Of a DNA stretch of 64,000 nt, positions 1 through 14,620 are shown in pieces. This DNA comes from Juglans regia (taxonomy: Eukaryota; Streptophyta; Magnoliopsida; Fagales; Juglandaceae). The notes under the pieces are model-generated. The model was given only the letters and a program-made list of their open reading frames with translations. It did no database searches and was not told where the DNA came from. The position numbers were made by a program, and so were the translations under genes. The stretch is from contig NC_049912.1 in the NCBI RefSeq assembly GCF_001411555.2, positions 28,118,514 to 28,182,513 on the forward strand, given 5' to 3'. Positions within the stretch are counted from its first letter, which is position 1; each line of letters begins with the position of its first letter.

Positions 1-309
1 TTGTGCCAATCATACATAATGTTCTTGTTGACAGTTAAGCTTGTGCAATATGATTTTTGTGGACAAATTACTGCATTATTTATTCAATGTTTATATCTGC
101 AACTGCTTTGAGTGTAGTTCATGGCTAGCTCACGGATTATATTCGTTAGAATTTTCCTTAAAACTAAATCTCTTGTGAAAGAAGTTTGAGCATGTTTGTG
201 TGTGTGTGTGATGTCTTGAATTATCACATATCTCGGTCTTTGCTTCATGTATTTGTTATACATTTTGAATAATAGTTTTTATACATAATCATGGATCTTG
301 CTCAAGCAG

Positions 310-3235
310 GTCTGACAAATTTGGAAAGCTTGAACCTGGATTCATGTAGGATTGGGGATGAAGGGCTGGTTAACTTGACAGGTTGGTGTCTATGTTTTCC
401 CTTATTTTCTATAATACTAAATTTTGTCAGCCTTGTTTTTGGCAAAGCTTCTGCTTCCAACCAAAGTGGTCTAGTAGAAATAAGTGTTTTAACTTTAGAC
501 AACATATTTTAAGGGAAAATGTCAGAGTTACAAAAAATACATGATTCTTTATGGTTCTTGCATCCTCTTTTGGAGATTTTACAATGGATGCTTGCTTACT
601 TGCCCTATGATTTAATACCAGAGCTGATCAATGTAAATAGTCCTAATACTCAGGAGTTGCTTTTTTGTTTTTGGTAAGTAAATATTGAGGATTTACTTTT
701 GAGAGACATGTCTACAGTTTGTTCAATATGATTAAGTCTCGAGCCTGTTGTACATGATTCATGATAGTAACAATTGGTTATAGAATGATGAGAACAACAT
801 ATGCTTGGAGTGGCCCAACACATGCTAGGAACTTTCCTTGTTTCCCCAACGCATTTGTAAATAATGCTGAAATTTGAATATAAAATGCTTTGATTTTAGG
901 CCATCAGCATCTGAAATGCTTGGAGTTGTCTGATACTGAAGTTGGAAGCAATGGACTCCGTTATCTATCTGGTTAGACACTCACCTTCTATTTTTCAAGA
1001 AAGTTCTTATATAAATATGTTTTTCAAGAAATTCATTGTAGCATATAATCAGGTTCACATGCATTTAAAAAGTGGTTTGTTTGTGAAGTGGCACTTTAAT
1101 GATAAGAGCCGCTAGATTTTACAGTATTATTTCATTTGTGTGAGTATATGTACATCTAGAACAGAAAAGAGTCGGAAGTTACCTATAATGAAGGTCTGCA
1201 CGTGTTTGGTGAATTCTTTTGTCCTTTATGAATGAGATTACATATTAACCTCAAGTTGAGTGGAAAAAAGAAAAAGATCTACCTCCTGTATGATCCAAAG
1301 TTTATTTCATTCTATTTGTGTGTGCGTGTAGAGAGGAGTTCACATGTCGGAACAGAAAGGAATAGGCTAAGGAGCTAACAAAGTTGTTTAGCAAATTGCC
1401 ATTTAGATCTTATTTTCTCATAACATGATATGTTGGTTTGTTTCCTGTAGGTTTGACAAACATGGAGAGTTTAAATTTATCATTCACTGAGGTTACTGAT
1501 GAGGGTTTAAGAAAATTGTCTGGACTCTCATCTCTTAAATCACTCAATTTGGATGTTCGCCATATTACGGATTCTGGGCTTGCAGCACTTACAAGTAAGG
1601 GATTTAGATTAAAGTTGTTTGGATGTGAACAGAATGGAAGTACGAAGGATCAACATTAGCTGGAATACCTGTAGTGGAAGCTCTTTCTTTCTTTTTCCTT
1701 TTTTTTTTTTTTTTTTTTCCAATTTAAATCATTTTCCTAAACTAGTCTCTCTTTATAATATTTAAATAATGAGCCATTATTTACTTTCCGTTCTTAATAT
1801 AAGTTTGTTTTAATGTGGTTTTATATTTAATTGCAAAATATCTGGGCCACTGAGCCTCTCAAAAGTCCAAACCAAGTCATCAAATGACTTTGAGAGCCCC
1901 CGATCCTCCTTAACATTCAGTTCTTTGTGTCATAGCCTCAAAATTAGTTTCTGCATTCACTTTCATTGCCCTTCTGCTGTTCTTATCAATAGAGTGATGA
2001 GCGCTACTGTTACACTGCAAGAGCAGCTTATTCTTCCCAAAATGCTTATTACGTTATTAGTTTTTCATAATTATTTGAATGCTTCAATTTCAGGATGCAA
2101 TTGGTATATGTCCCATATAGTTGGGCTCTTGTCTACTCTTTTGATCAATATAAATTTGTTTTAACAATTACAGAAAAAAAGGATGCAATGTTCATGTTTT
2201 TCCAATGCAGGTTTGACCGGACTAACTCATATTGATCTTTTTGGAGCTCGTATTACAGATGCTGGAACAAACCATCTGCGAAGTATGTTAGATGACACTA
2301 ATATAGTTGCCCATGCTAACAAATTTGTTTAGTTATACATGATGCTGCCTCTAAACACACAGCTATAGGATTCATGCACGTACTGGATTATGTACAAGAG
2401 AACAATGCAGAGTACTGTCATTAACCAGATTCATGTAGTTGCAGAGAATGTTTTATAATATCTAGCAACTGATAGTCTTCCAAGTTACTTCTGTAATTAA
2501 TTAGATGTACAGATTGGTTCTCTGATGATGATTGAATCTGAGAGTTTATAACTATGAATGATTAGGGGCCTTATCTAACTTCATAAATAACTTTCTTGAA
2601 ACCATTTGAACTTTGTTTTGCGGATTGACTGGTTCTGATTTAAATTCTCTCTTTTTCCTCCCGTGTTTGGTGAGTCAGACTTTAAGAACCTGAGGTCGGT
2701 GGAAATATGTGGCGGTGGACTGACAGATACCGGTGTGAAGAATATCAAAGATCTTTCTTCCCTGATGCTGCTAAATCTTTCACAAAACTCTAACCTGACA
2801 GATAAAACCTTGGAGTTGGTTTCTGGTAGCTCTTTGAACCTTTTTTTTTTTTTTTCTTTAGATGAATGTGTGCGTTCTTTATCTTCATAAAATTAGTTCG
2901 TTATATGGGACTTACAAAAATAGTATATTATATAGGACTCAAATGTACCAGAGTTTATTTGTAGAGCCGTAGCAGTTGACATGTGAGATATTGTTTCCGA
3001 ATCAAAGGATTCCTGCTGGTTTATTCTCTCATCCTTCCATGTCAATGCAGGCTTGACAGGATTGGTGTCTTTGAATGTGTCAAATTCTCGCATCACCAGT
3101 ACAGGACTGCATCATTTGAAAACTCTGAAGAATTTGAAATCACTGACTTTGGAGGGCTGCAAGGTGACAGCAAATGACATGAAGAAGCTTCAGTCAACTG
3201 ATCTTCCTAATCTGGTAAGCTTCCGTCCAGAGTAG
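310..3235 (+). CDS. LRR-family protein (At1g15740-like), 3' part
   Basis: The C-terminal ~229 residues of a leucine-rich repeat protein are split over exons 310-381, 900-971, 1451-1594, 2211-2282, 2679-2825 and 3051-3235 (stop TAG 3233-3235). Four exons are exactly 72 or 144 bp, that is one or two 24-residue repeats. All introns are phase 1 with AG/GT borders, so each exon encodes whole repeats of the type LTNLESLNLDSCRIGDEGL. The last exon ends KKLQSTDLPNLVSFRPE, the C-terminus I recall for plant At1g15740-type AMN1-like LRR proteins. Upstream exons lie before base 1; bases 1-309 read as intron. The gene converges on the TOPLESS gene. No biochemical function is known to me for this family; LRR repeats normally bind protein partners. 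The identity of the family is well supported; the precise orthology is inferred. Confidence 0.88.
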
Positions 3236-5346
3236 TCATGGAGATAAGATTTATGTGAAAAGCTACAGTTGGCGTTAGGGGCAGCTATGTATATAAAATA
3301 AAGATTAAGGTGGAGTTGGATGTTCTGTACATATGATTAAAACCTGAAAGGGTATTTCAAAATGGGGGGTTCAGGAGACATTCTAGGAAATTATTTCAAT
3401 CTTTTGTGTCATGAATGTCATATGGTGTACTGCAGAAGAAAATGTAGATAAAAGCTTCCTTGAGACATTTTTCAGCTGTGGTTATGCTTTTGTATATATT
3501 GACATATAAATTATGTACTGCAGTTCCCTTGTAGTTGGGTTTGTGCATTAACGACGCCCTTGGTTCTTGATTGATGGTCTTATGTAAATCTCTGTAAATT
3601 AGTGAGCTTTACAAGGCAAGAAGATCAAGAAAGTGACTAGCCTTCTTCGACCTTTATTTATCACCTCTATTGCTGGAATTAATCGCTTAGAACACAGTGC
3701 CTTGATCCTGTGACCTGGGCAGTGTGTGCCCTAGGCGACTTTGTGGAGGTTGGGTCTTGCTGTTTTCTGTAAACACCCGATGGAAGGTGTTTGTATAAGC
3801 AGAAAATACAAGAAAATGCAAGAAAATGGATTCAAACTCAAAGTTGACCTTGCCTTCAAGAGCAGAAGAGAGAAATTGGAAAATCAATTATATTAGACTT
3901 CCGGATGATTAACACTATAGAGCCCTCGGCTCGCTCGATCAAAGAAAACAAAACTAACATGTTGAATTAAAATAAAGGAAGTTACTAATGAAATTAACTG
4001 GCTATGGGCCATGTATACTTCGTTTGTGAACTGTGACATCTTTCCACCTACCTCCTACCACTTGACATCTGGTTGTAACTTTTTGTGATGCCCTGCTCTC
4101 GATCGGATGTTGGCTATATTGATTATTCGGTACTTGGAGGAGGACGCATTCTCGCCTCCGTTGCAGACATGTTCGTCCTCCCCCTCTCTTCTCGGTTCGC
4201 ATGTTTGTCTGTCCTCTTGTCGTTAGAAACGTGCTAAACCCATTGTCTTTTGTTTCACTCAGGCCCAACACTACAGTTTTGGCTTCCGACCACCAATCTG
4301 AGCAGCCATGAAAGCACCATGGAAAGTTCTGCTATTGTTAAAAATAAAAGAAAGAAAAAATTATCTTCGTCATTCGGACAAGGCCCCTCATGCATACCCC
4401 CTTTGCTGGCCTAGGTTGTTTGCGTTTGGAAACTCTTTTTGTGGAATTCATTGCGATTGGAAATGAAAATCATTATACATGGATCCACTGGTGATTTTTT
4501 GAAGTGATGGAAATACATATACCTAATACCATAAACCAGCCTCCGATCCTCGCGCGGTGATCATTCAATAAGCATTGGCAATCTGAATCTGTCCAACAAG
4601 TTTAACCAAAGCTACACCCGAGAGTGCAGGATCATCAGCTTGGTTCCTCTTCAACATGTTCAGATGTTACGCGAGAATGAAAATGGCGGATAGTCGCGGG
4701 GCTTACTACGGTTTCACGTCAAGAATTTTTCAACATTTGCTCCGAATAATCTTTCTTGGACCCTTCGCTCTTGAGGAAACCAGTCGTAGGATAAAGACGA
4801 ACAAAAATACGGGGAAAAACAACAGGGATTCCGATTGCTGGCCATAATTGCTTGCTAAAAGGGTTCCGAAGGGATTTACTATAATTGATTATAAAAAAAA
4901 TTTAGTGCACTTGGGAAGGGAAGAGCAAAGCGCCGTTCAAGACATAGTAATGGCTGATTAGACTACACTGAAATTTCATACAGATCGCATAACCGATACT
5001 TCGATGATTCCATGCAGTGATTCTGAGGAAGAACATAAAATTCTTTTACGAAGAATTTCCTTCCCAAAACTATTTATACTCCTACAGCATTTACCTTAGA
5101 ATTTTGATTAAACATGTCAAATCTACATATTTTGCAGCGCCCTTGAGTAAATTACATGTGTCATGACCCGCAAACTGCACAACAAATATCAAATATGAAT
5201 GAGGAAGAGACGAGAAAAACAAAAGCAGAAGACTGGAGGCTCTGAACAAATAGACCAAGAAGTCTTGTACATTGTACAGCATACCTAAATTCGAGATGGG
5301 CCAGCAAGCAAGCATGTAAAAGAACTCCTCACTGGCAGCTACTTCA
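3236..5346. other. Convergent 3' intergenic region, LRR and TOPLESS genes
   Basis: This is the tail-to-tail interval between the LRR stop and the TOPLESS stop. It should contain both 3'UTRs; an AATAAA lies at 3297-3302, about 65 bases after the LRR stop. Between about 3,600 and 5,000 I see no coding similarity, no RNA gene and no clear repeat. The short open frames here have no family features. Confidence 0.6.
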
Positions 5347-8300
5347 TCATCTCTGGGCTTGATCCGAACCTGAAGCTCCGACCGGAGTAGCTGGCAAACT
5401 GCTTGCTGACCCATTCTCAACAGGTGGTGGCACACCCCATTTGCCTTCAGATTCAAGGGGCTCAAAGACATGAACTCCCCCATCTGACAGTCCCATTGCA
5501 AATTGATGCGGTTCTTGTGGGTGAGCCGCAATCACTAGTGGTTGTACATTAGAACTGCTGGCATTCAGGAAACAAAGGGTTGGAATCTACAATAGCTATC
5601 ACGCATATGGGTAGGCAGAGTGATGTCAAGTTTCCCATGAAAAACTAGCAATTGTACCCATAAAAAGAAGTAATTGCAGAACATGATGCACACAATTGAA
5701 AAATTATCTGTGTTATTGGACAAGCTATTTTACCAGGTTAAAAGATAGGCTCGATCAAAATTTTGATGTGATTGCCAAAAATTCAGCATCTTTTGGAGCC
5801 TAAATTTGGGCAGTCCAATAAATTCTCTAGGGTCAAAAATGTTTTAACAAGAACCAATGTTAAGTTTAGAATATGTTTTCCAATGTTAAGTGAGTTTTTT
5901 CTTTAAGAAAAGAAACATTTACAGTCTTAAGTTTCAACCCAAGCAATTCTTTGTGCATAGGGCCCAAAGAAGTTTTTTTAGCATTATTTTTGGCTCTGGC
6001 ATGGATATATGGCTACACTGAAGGAATACAAATATACTGAGGAAGTAAAATTAACAGTGACATTCAGACATATTGAACAAAATATCATCGTATCTAAACA
6101 AAGATTGTAGCCTGAATAAGCCTGTGTAGGCTTGGAGCTTGGTAAAGTACCTGACGCTGGCAGGAAGATAAGCAGAAGGATTGATCCGACATCGTAGTCT
6201 CAGATTTGCAGCACTAAACACGCAGACTGTGGCATCTAAGAAGCTGGCATATACCAACTGGCTATCACATGAGAATGTCGCATGAGAGATGGGGGCAGAT
6301 TCACGTGGGACCCACTACAGATGAAGAATACGTCAGAACCAAAAACAAAAGTACGAAAATTGTTCCTTCCAAAAATATAAAGCCCATGGACGCGGAAAAT
6401 ACCTGCTTTACACAATCTAGTTTTGTTGTTTCATATATTGCAAGCTGAGTTTCATGTACAACCAGAAAATGTGCCTGGTCCTGATGGAACTGTACACGTG
6501 TGTCTGATTGTGCTGGAGCCCTTCCAGCAGGAAGCTGCAAGTATCTAGCCTTCTGCTTTTCCCATCCATCAGAGTTCCATACACAGAGCTGGAGGAAAAA
6601 AATAGTACAATTGTAAGTGAACCAACACAAAATTCCTTTGAAAATTAAGAATTATTGATTACGACTGATTTAGAATTCAGGAATAATATGCCAGATGATA
6701 GTGCTTCGAACTTTGATCACTGTTAATAAAATTGATTAATAATCAAATTCCAAAGAAATCAACATGAGTGCGAGTTAGGAATTGCATTCCATGTCAGAGA
6801 AAAAATAAGCATTGATCATTATTATGGAATTATTTAAAGATGTCAGACGAATAAGTTGAAACATTGATTAATCCTTTAAACATATCAAGGGTGAATACGC
6901 AGAATTAATCCTTAGCTCTGCCTTGCTGACTGATGTTTGCAGATTCATTAAATAATGAGATTGAGGAAGTCGATTAGGTCAAGTTCACAACAACTAATCA
7001 GAAAAGCAACACAAATCTGCAAATAACATTTGAATAGGAAAATTATTACCTGAGCATCCGCTCCAGATGAAACTAGCACATTCAGTGCATGAGAAAAGGC
7101 AAGGCCAGTTATTCTTTTCGAGTGTCCTTTTAACTTGCTCTTAACCTGCATCAAGAAAGCATTAAGTAAATAACATTTCCAACCATGATTGATTGTGGTG
7201 GCCATATACTGCATCATACTTCATCTACGCGAACGTTGTATATCTGAATTGTGGAATCATCCATGCCAATGGCAATAATGTTGTTATCTTGAGGATGGAA
7301 GGCAAGAAATGTAGCCGCAGGTGGTGGTGGCATGAAAGTTGTCATTGTCTGCAGTTTCAAGAAAGAAATTGAAATTGGTCAAAATGAAACTAGTCCATGA
7401 ATTCAAAGTTACACAGGACTCATGGGTTACCTTAAATGTCATCATATTGAACAAGGAGATCTTTCCTCCAGATGCTGACATAACATACGAATCATTCTTG
7501 GACAAAGCAAAGCAGGGCACAGCCTCTTCAGGACTAGTTTCAGAGACATCATTGGTCATTAGAATTCCACTTGGTGGTTGCCATAATTGAGGTGACACAC
7601 TGGCAGTTGCCTGCAAGATAAATGACAATTTTCTTAGACAAACCAGAACTCATTTTTCCAGATATGATCAAAGAAATACTCTGGCATGTCCTCATACCTT
7701 TCCAGAAGAATTACGATCACTGCGCTGCCATTTCCAGAGCAGATGAATGGCATTTGATGCTAATGCTAGAACAGCATTTCCTGAATTCGTATAGATTAAC
7801 CTTGATATCTGTGACAATCAGAGGAAATACTTAGCGAACAAAAAAATCAAGGAAGCTAGTGAGGGTATTTTGTTGGAGATGGGATGGAATCAGAAAAAAT
7901 CTTTAGTGAACTTCATGAGTTCACCTGAAACAGAATTATCCAATACACGACACACACACACACACACACACACAAGAAAAAGGGAAGATACCCTTGCTAT
8001 CCTACTAGTATTTATGTACTTTGAATGTTTGGTCTATGAAAAGAGCAACGTAGGTGGAAAGAGACAACCCAATTTGTGGGCATGAAAAAAATGTAGTACA
8101 GCACATGAAAGTACAAGTAAATCTTAGGAGAGGAACACAATGCTGCCAAAGTGGCTACAGACTAAAACAAAGCAGGATCACAAACATGGCCAAACTATAT
8201 CGTGTTAGAGAACCTTCCAAGAATAAAGCCAGTTAGCACATATCACACCTTGGTTACTCTCAGGTTTTCGGGAAGCCTCAAGGATCGGCATTGAGATGGT

Positions 8301-11300
8301 TCATTGATTTCAGTGAGCTTCCAGATCTTGGATTTGTCATTGGATTCTTCTGTGATTCTAGGTTTCACGTCCCCGAAGTTCCGGACATCCCCATTCTGGT
8401 TAGATTAATATGTCAATTTAATGAACATTAAAAGAAAAAAAACAAATTCATAAGCAAAATGCATTTAAAACAAAGAACCAAAAAAGATAATATAGCAACA
8501 ATATAAGGTGTGCTTGGATAGTAACTTCTATTCAATCTATGATCAGCAGAAACTTACAATGGCCCAAGTGATATGAATAAAACATAATAAAGGGAAAAGG
8601 GCATGTGCCACAAACCATTCCAGCAATAGCAACCACAGAGACACCTCTGTCCGCAAGTCCAGCACTAGTAGCAGCTGCTGCAGCAGCTGAAATTGGGTTT
8701 ATTGTCGGCTGAAAGAGATATCATATATTAACACAAGATTAGCTCATGCTGAGGTCAGGGTGTCACAAAAGCTAACTATCTGACAAAGCTACCTTCGCCA
8801 CAGCTTCAGACGTTCTCGATGCATCATAAGAAGGATTTTCCAATGTGCGTAGCAACCTAATACCTTCTGTATTTGCTAAAACCTTGATTCCATTCTCATT
8901 AGCAGAAACAGCCAACAGAGTCCCATCCTTGTTAAAGCGGATACGTGGGCTTGCCTAGGAAGTATGAAAGATAATTTGTTTAGAGAGCAACTTTTAGTGA
9001 TAAGCCAAAATGCATTAGCCATAAACACTGGGAGTATACAAGAAAAAAGGCTTAAACAGAAAGTTGTGAAGACGAAATTGAGCAAAAATTTTTCCGAAAG
9101 GACATGCTTCTAATTATTTATTTAACTTGATGAACTTACTGGGAGGCCTCCATCAGCATCAACAGTTGTCAAAAGTTGAACATTGTCCATATCCCAGAAT
9201 TTGATTGAGAAATCATCACCAGCAGCCAAAAACCGGTTTTTGGTTGTATCAAATTGCACAACACCCAGAGAACGTTTGCGGAATCCTTGATAGGTCCTTT
9301 TAACTGCCCCTTCGCTTTCATTCCATTCAACAATAAATGATTCCCCATCTTTACTTGTCCCACACGAAAAGAGCCTGCAATATCCACAACCCCCACACCC
9401 AAAAAAATAAGTCAAAACAGGTAAGACCCTGTCTGGTTGTTGACAAGAACCCGAACAACTGGCAAAGGACAAGCAGTACCGACATAATTTTTTTGATAAG
9501 TAACAGTACCGACATAATTACCTAGTACCATCAGCACTGTAAGCCATTGTTGTGCACCAGCGACCAGGAGCATCATAATCAACTCGAGATCCCAAGTTGT
9601 CGTACAGCCATGCTTTGATCTTTCCATCCAGTGCTGTTGAAAAGATAAACTACGCATACAAACGCACAAAAAAATATGTTAGGAACAAAAATTCTAGGAT
9701 TTGGGAAGGATCCATGAAAGGAAAGGAAAGGAAAAACTAATAAGCCTGACAAGTCTAAAGTATTCAATTAAAAAAATCAGAGAAAATGGAAAGCATACCT
9801 GAATGTTTTCCTTATAGTGGGGACAGACGGAATAAACAGGAGCCTCATGACCTTCAAAAGTATACTGCTTTGCACCAGTAGCAGCATCCCATACCTACAA
9901 TTACCAACCAAAATTAGTAAGGCATGGCAAACTTAACCTCCACTCAAAACATTTAAACAATCAAACATGTAATAGGACCAACCAACCTTGATGCTCTTAT
10001 CATCACCACAGGTTATCACACAAGGCTGCTTATTTGGATGGGAGAATGCTATGTCATTTACTCCACCAACGTGGGCATCAATCTAAACCAGCAAGTACAG
10101 AGCAACATTTAGTACAGCAACTCAAATACCACATGCAATAGAGTAAGGGATTTGAAATGGCAAGCTTCATATAAGATATACCTCCAGGTGCTGCCGTACA
10201 TCATCATTCCCATGATAAGAATATATTTGAACAATGTGCCTGGAGTATGCAACTCCTGTAATTAGAATAGAATAAACATATCATCTGATTGTCCAGTTCG
10301 CCTTTAATACGCACGCAATATATTCAATTATATTATATGGGCTGAAGAACCAATATCGTAAAGCTTACCAAATAAAGAACCGTCAGGGCTCCAAATCACA
10401 CGATTAACAGATACACCTGGATCTTTAACTAAAGCTGCCTGAAATCCATCACGGAATTAAAAGCTTTAAGGACAAAACATTAAACTTAAATTGGATCATT
10501 GATTAAAGAAGATGGGACACACCTGCAGAGGCATTGAACATGAACTAATATCCCAAACTTTGAAGTTCTTCAAAACCAACCGCTCCCTCGAACCAACTTC
10601 CCATAAACCTATGTCCCCAACATTGGTACCAACTGAAACACAACATTCAAAATATTCAAGGTTCAATTCCTTGTAGAATAGTAAACACTTCAGAGTAAGG
10701 AAATATACCAATTAAAACACAGTAGTACTCAGATATTTATAATTAAACAAGAGGTTTTAAACAAAGGCAGACCAAGAAGTATGGTCTGTTGACCAGGATG
10801 AAAATCCATGCTCATGGGAGACGATCCTTGATTTAAGGTCCTTGAGACAGTCTTCGGCAAGTCATCGGGTGCATTGAAAGCCTGACCATGACTATGACCA
10901 GGAAATGTTACTGGCAAAACATTGACAGGCAAATTTACCTGCACCAAACGAATACTAATCAGGTTCAACCAAACTATTTTCAAAATTTCAAATAAAGAAC
11001 CTTAGAAAGAATAATACCGCCATCCAATAATTAAATGTTACCATGAAAAAGCAGAATAGTTTGCTAAAGCACATTAGATGCATGCACACCTATTGATTCT
11101 TGCATTATAAACTTGTCCTTATTGTACTTTTTATTTGAGAAATCATAATTGTCTCATCGAGGTATTAGTAGAATGAGAAACAATCTTAATGTGTAAAAAG
11201 TAACTTTTTTCACTCGTAATCATGGATGTCACAAAGCATATTTTCTTTGTTCAGTACAATACCTCATCAGAAATTCCCATTGGTCTTGTTCTTTTAGAAA

Positions 11301-13198
11301 CATGGTCAGACTCCCCAGATGGGTACTCTACAGTAGGATTGGTTGGAGGAGTCCTTGGATGCTTCAGAGCAGCTATTTGAGATAAAGAAACACTTCCATG
11401 GTCATAATTGGAACTATATAGAACATCCGATCCCCATAAAAAAGCAAATGAAATCAATACCCAATACCAAAACAGATTAATCTAGTACCAGGGATTGATG
11501 GAGCACCAAGACCAATAGCCCCTCCCGAAACTGCCGGATGATTTACAGTGGCAGGATTGGACATCCAACCTGCTAGTGGTGTTGGAACTGGTGCTGGTGT
11601 AGGCTGAAAAGGCTGAAAACATAAATTCAAGCAAATTAATGAAAGGCTATAAACATCCAACTAAGTTTACTTTGCACCCAAATAAGTTGAAACCTACCCC
11701 ATGTGCACCTAGGTTAGGGAAACCCCCAGCTTTTGGTAAGGATCCAAGCAGTGGATTGTTTGCAGGAGATGGAGCTCGTGCACCATTTGGTTGTCCACAA
11801 GTGTGATCCACAAATAGAGTTTTTATATCTGGATTTGGCCGAGGGTTTTTACATAGTTGGTGCTGCCAATTCAAGCTGTAATTTACAATAAGTAATCAGA
11901 TTGCATACTGAACTAACACGAGTGTATGCTGATGATAGACATTAATGTTACTGCTGTTCTCCAAAACTGATACAACTACAGCCCCTAGCCTGTGAAGCAT
12001 ATATTTCATGCTAACATTCACAGAAAGATTACTCTTGGCATCACAGGAAAATTAGATCATTCCTGCATTGTTTACCCGAGCATTTAAGGCACGGCCCCAA
12101 CCTTAAGAGCAGGGGCAATCATAGCAGAGATGGCTAAAAGATCATAATCATAGGTTAACCTATGATGCATAACACAACACTCACTCTAGATGTCATGAAA
12201 GACAAATGCACTCATGCAAATAATTCAATAAGAAATCAAAGGGAACAAGGTACCAAGTAAAAACACCTTGAAGTCCATTTGAAGCTAGTATACAGTAATC
12301 CATTTAAACTGAATCTTGCAGGATTTCTAAATAAATTACCTCTGGTTGATGAGAGTCCGTAACCGTGAATTTTTAAGGTTTGGGAATTGCAATTTGTCGC
12401 GGAATAAAGGATTTGCTTCAATTAGCTTCTTGAGCTCTACCAACATGATTGCTCTGGCAGATTTGGTATCTCCATATTTGGAAAGTTGTTCGTTTTCCCT
12501 GTGATACAACAAACCCATTTTGACTTCATTTTCCAAAAACAACGGTAACCTGGATGAGTTCAACACAAACTCATCATACCTAAAATTCTCCAATGTCAAG
12601 AGCTGGGTGATTTCCTTGAAAAGCTCTTCATTAAATGTGGCAAAAACTTTCAAATCTTTAACTAATATATCCACAGCCTTGGAACGATCATGCCTATCAA
12701 AAATTTGAACAATCTCATTCACAGACAATATACACACAATCTCCAAAGACGAAGAACCTGTTATTATAAAACCAAAGATTAGAAAATTAGTACTTAAAAT
12801 TTGTAAGCTTACTTATCCAATGCCTCGAGATACTTCTGCTTCCTTATCTCAAAAAATATTTTCATTGAATACCGATTGTCATCCACTTTTGTGAACCCGG
12901 ATAGGTACTTCTCAACCTCATCCCAATTCCCATTATGCACCTCATCCTCAAAGTATTTCATATTGAAGAAAAACCCAGATTCCTGTTCAAGCCTATTTAA
13001 TAAACAAAGCAATTAATGAGGCAAAAGTGCATAATCAATCGTTCGGAATGACCTATCAATAGAAAACTAAAACAGCAGAAAAACAACAGAGAAGTAAAAC
13101 TAAATTTTAGGAGCTTACTTGTGAACGGTCTCTTTGAACTTCTCCTCGTCAAGAAACTGTAAGATCAAGAACACAAGCTCTCTACTAAGCGACGACAT
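5347..13198 (-). CDS. TPL: TOPLESS/TOPLESS-related co-repressor, complete
   Basis: Groucho/Tup1-type co-repressor that binds EAR motifs (Aux/IAA, NINJA, BES1 and others) and recruits histone deacetylases and Mediator in the nucleus. Coding exons, 5' to 3': 13198-13119, 12992-12813, 12693-12580, 12498-12340, 11875-11698, 11612-11489, 11372-11263, 10938-10773, 10632-10523, 10438-10369, 10255-10182, 10082-9987, 9894-9799, 9649-9522, 9374-9140, 8954-8793, 8708-8616, 8395-8249, 7808-7698, 7610-7431, 7348-7220, 7145-7050, 6588-6403, 6314-6151, 5557-5347. They sum to 3,399 bp and 1,132 aa, against about 1,131 in Arabidopsis TPL, with phase kept at every junction. The protein starts MSSLSRELVFLILQFLDEEK (LisH). 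CTLH and the tetramerising TPD follow to about residue 210, including the Asn176 context LRTLINQS (altered in tpl-1). Then come a Pro-rich linker (LKHPRTPP, KRTRPMGISDE) and two WD40 propellers. The C-terminus contains AHPQEPHQFAMGLSDGG. No break is seen. It could be the TPL or TPR1 co-orthologue; the two cannot be separated here. Confidence 0.96.
7948..7972. repeat. (AC)n microsatellite in a TOPLESS intron
   Basis: A run of about 11-12 AC dinucleotides in the intron between the exons ending at 8249 and starting at 7808. It is probably polymorphic and has no coding effect. Confidence 0.9.
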
Positions 13199-13800
13199 GG
13201 TAGTCGCCCCGTCGTCTTCGATTCAAAAAACACGAAATCACCAAAAGCAGCGCTAGATCTGAAAAAATATCATACGTTACACAAATCGGAAAAAGGGGCC
13301 AACTCTTCCTAGCTTAATTGTTGAAAAAAGGCAAAACAAACAGCACAAAGATTCAAATCTATACCCTGAACCAGATCACTCAACCACCATCCATCCCACG
13401 CAAAAGCAACCCATTTTGCAAACAAAATTACTACAAGTACTTAGCACTCAACAACATGAGTAAAGCTTAGAAATCGGGTCAAAATCCAAAAAATAAAAAA
13501 TAAAGGGTGTTTATTTTTTTTTTTTGTGAGGATCACGGAAACAAAGAAAGCAGCTTTTAGACCATGTGGGTATCAAAGACGCATAAGCATCCCCAAAGAA
13601 GACGAAGAAGAAAAAAAAAATAGAACAGCTTAAAAAGCTAAAAACTTTAAAGTAAAAGATTCTAAATTTCAGAGGGAGAGGTTGAGAGAATTAAAGGAAG
13701 CTCTTACCTTGAAAACCAAAGAACACGTTAAACAGAAGGGAAGCTAAGACGAGCTTTTTCCTCTCAAGAAATGGAATTGTATTACTCTCTCTCTCTTTCT
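13199..13800 (-). promoter_or_regulatory. TOPLESS 5'UTR with intron, and core promoter
   Basis: A 5'UTR intron is predicted from 13707 (donor GTAAGAG after an AAG exon end) to 13259 (acceptor TTTTTTCAG). It leaves a 60-base second UTR exon before the ATG at 13198. A CT-rich tract lies at about 13778-13804, and TATATAA on the minus strand lies at 13819-13813. Transcription probably starts near 13785. A 5'UTR intron is usual for this family, as I recall. Confidence 0.6.
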
Positions 13801-14620
13801 CTGTCTGAAAAATTATATAATGAGACATTGAACTTGCAGAAACGGAGGGTATTTTATAGGAGGCAGACAGATAAAGAGATGATAACTAACTGTACGTATC
13901 AACTGATACGTAAATAAAATGGATAAGTCATGGTGATATGCAGTTCTGCATATTTATATGTCCAATTGAAGATGGGTCCCACTTAGCCGGCTAGACTTTA
14001 TCGAGGTCATCGGCTCGGAATCTCCAGCTGACAGCTGTCCTTCAGCTTGGGTTGGACCGAGAGTTAGAGAAATCATAGGATACACAAAGTACATGAGACT
14101 GTTCTTTACTTATTCCCGTAGATTTCAATCAAAAGATCTGAGCTAGTTTTCGAAGTCCATCCAACGGTAGATAAACAAGAAAGAGCAACACTCGAGAACA
14201 AGATCGAAATATCCGAGAAAGCGACTTTTACTCTGGCTCGGATCCCTCATGAAACGACAAGGTTTCTCGGACGGGTCCCATAAACTTTGACCCCCGGAAT
14301 AACCTAAATATTACTGCCGTTGCCATTCTTCCACTGCTGGTAGTTGTACAATTACACTTATTATAAATCACGTGATACAGTAATACCGTCCATGATTGCG
14401 ATACAAAACGAGATAAAGGAGAAAATACTTTGTCGCGGGAGAACGGACAATTTGAGGATTTCTCGGCGATAATAATATTAATATTTAAATAATAGGAAAT
14501 TAACCTTAATGAAACGACTCGGCAATAATAATATTTTCTAAAAGTGGGTCCGTCCGGTCCAGACTTTCTATTTATCGTGATGTCATCCTCTCGAATCAAG
14601 CACAAGTGTTAGGATTATAT

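Noticed and set aside
7948..7972. (AC)n run considered as Z-DNA-type regulatory signal
   Set aside because: It is an ordinary intronic microsatellite; nothing supports a function.
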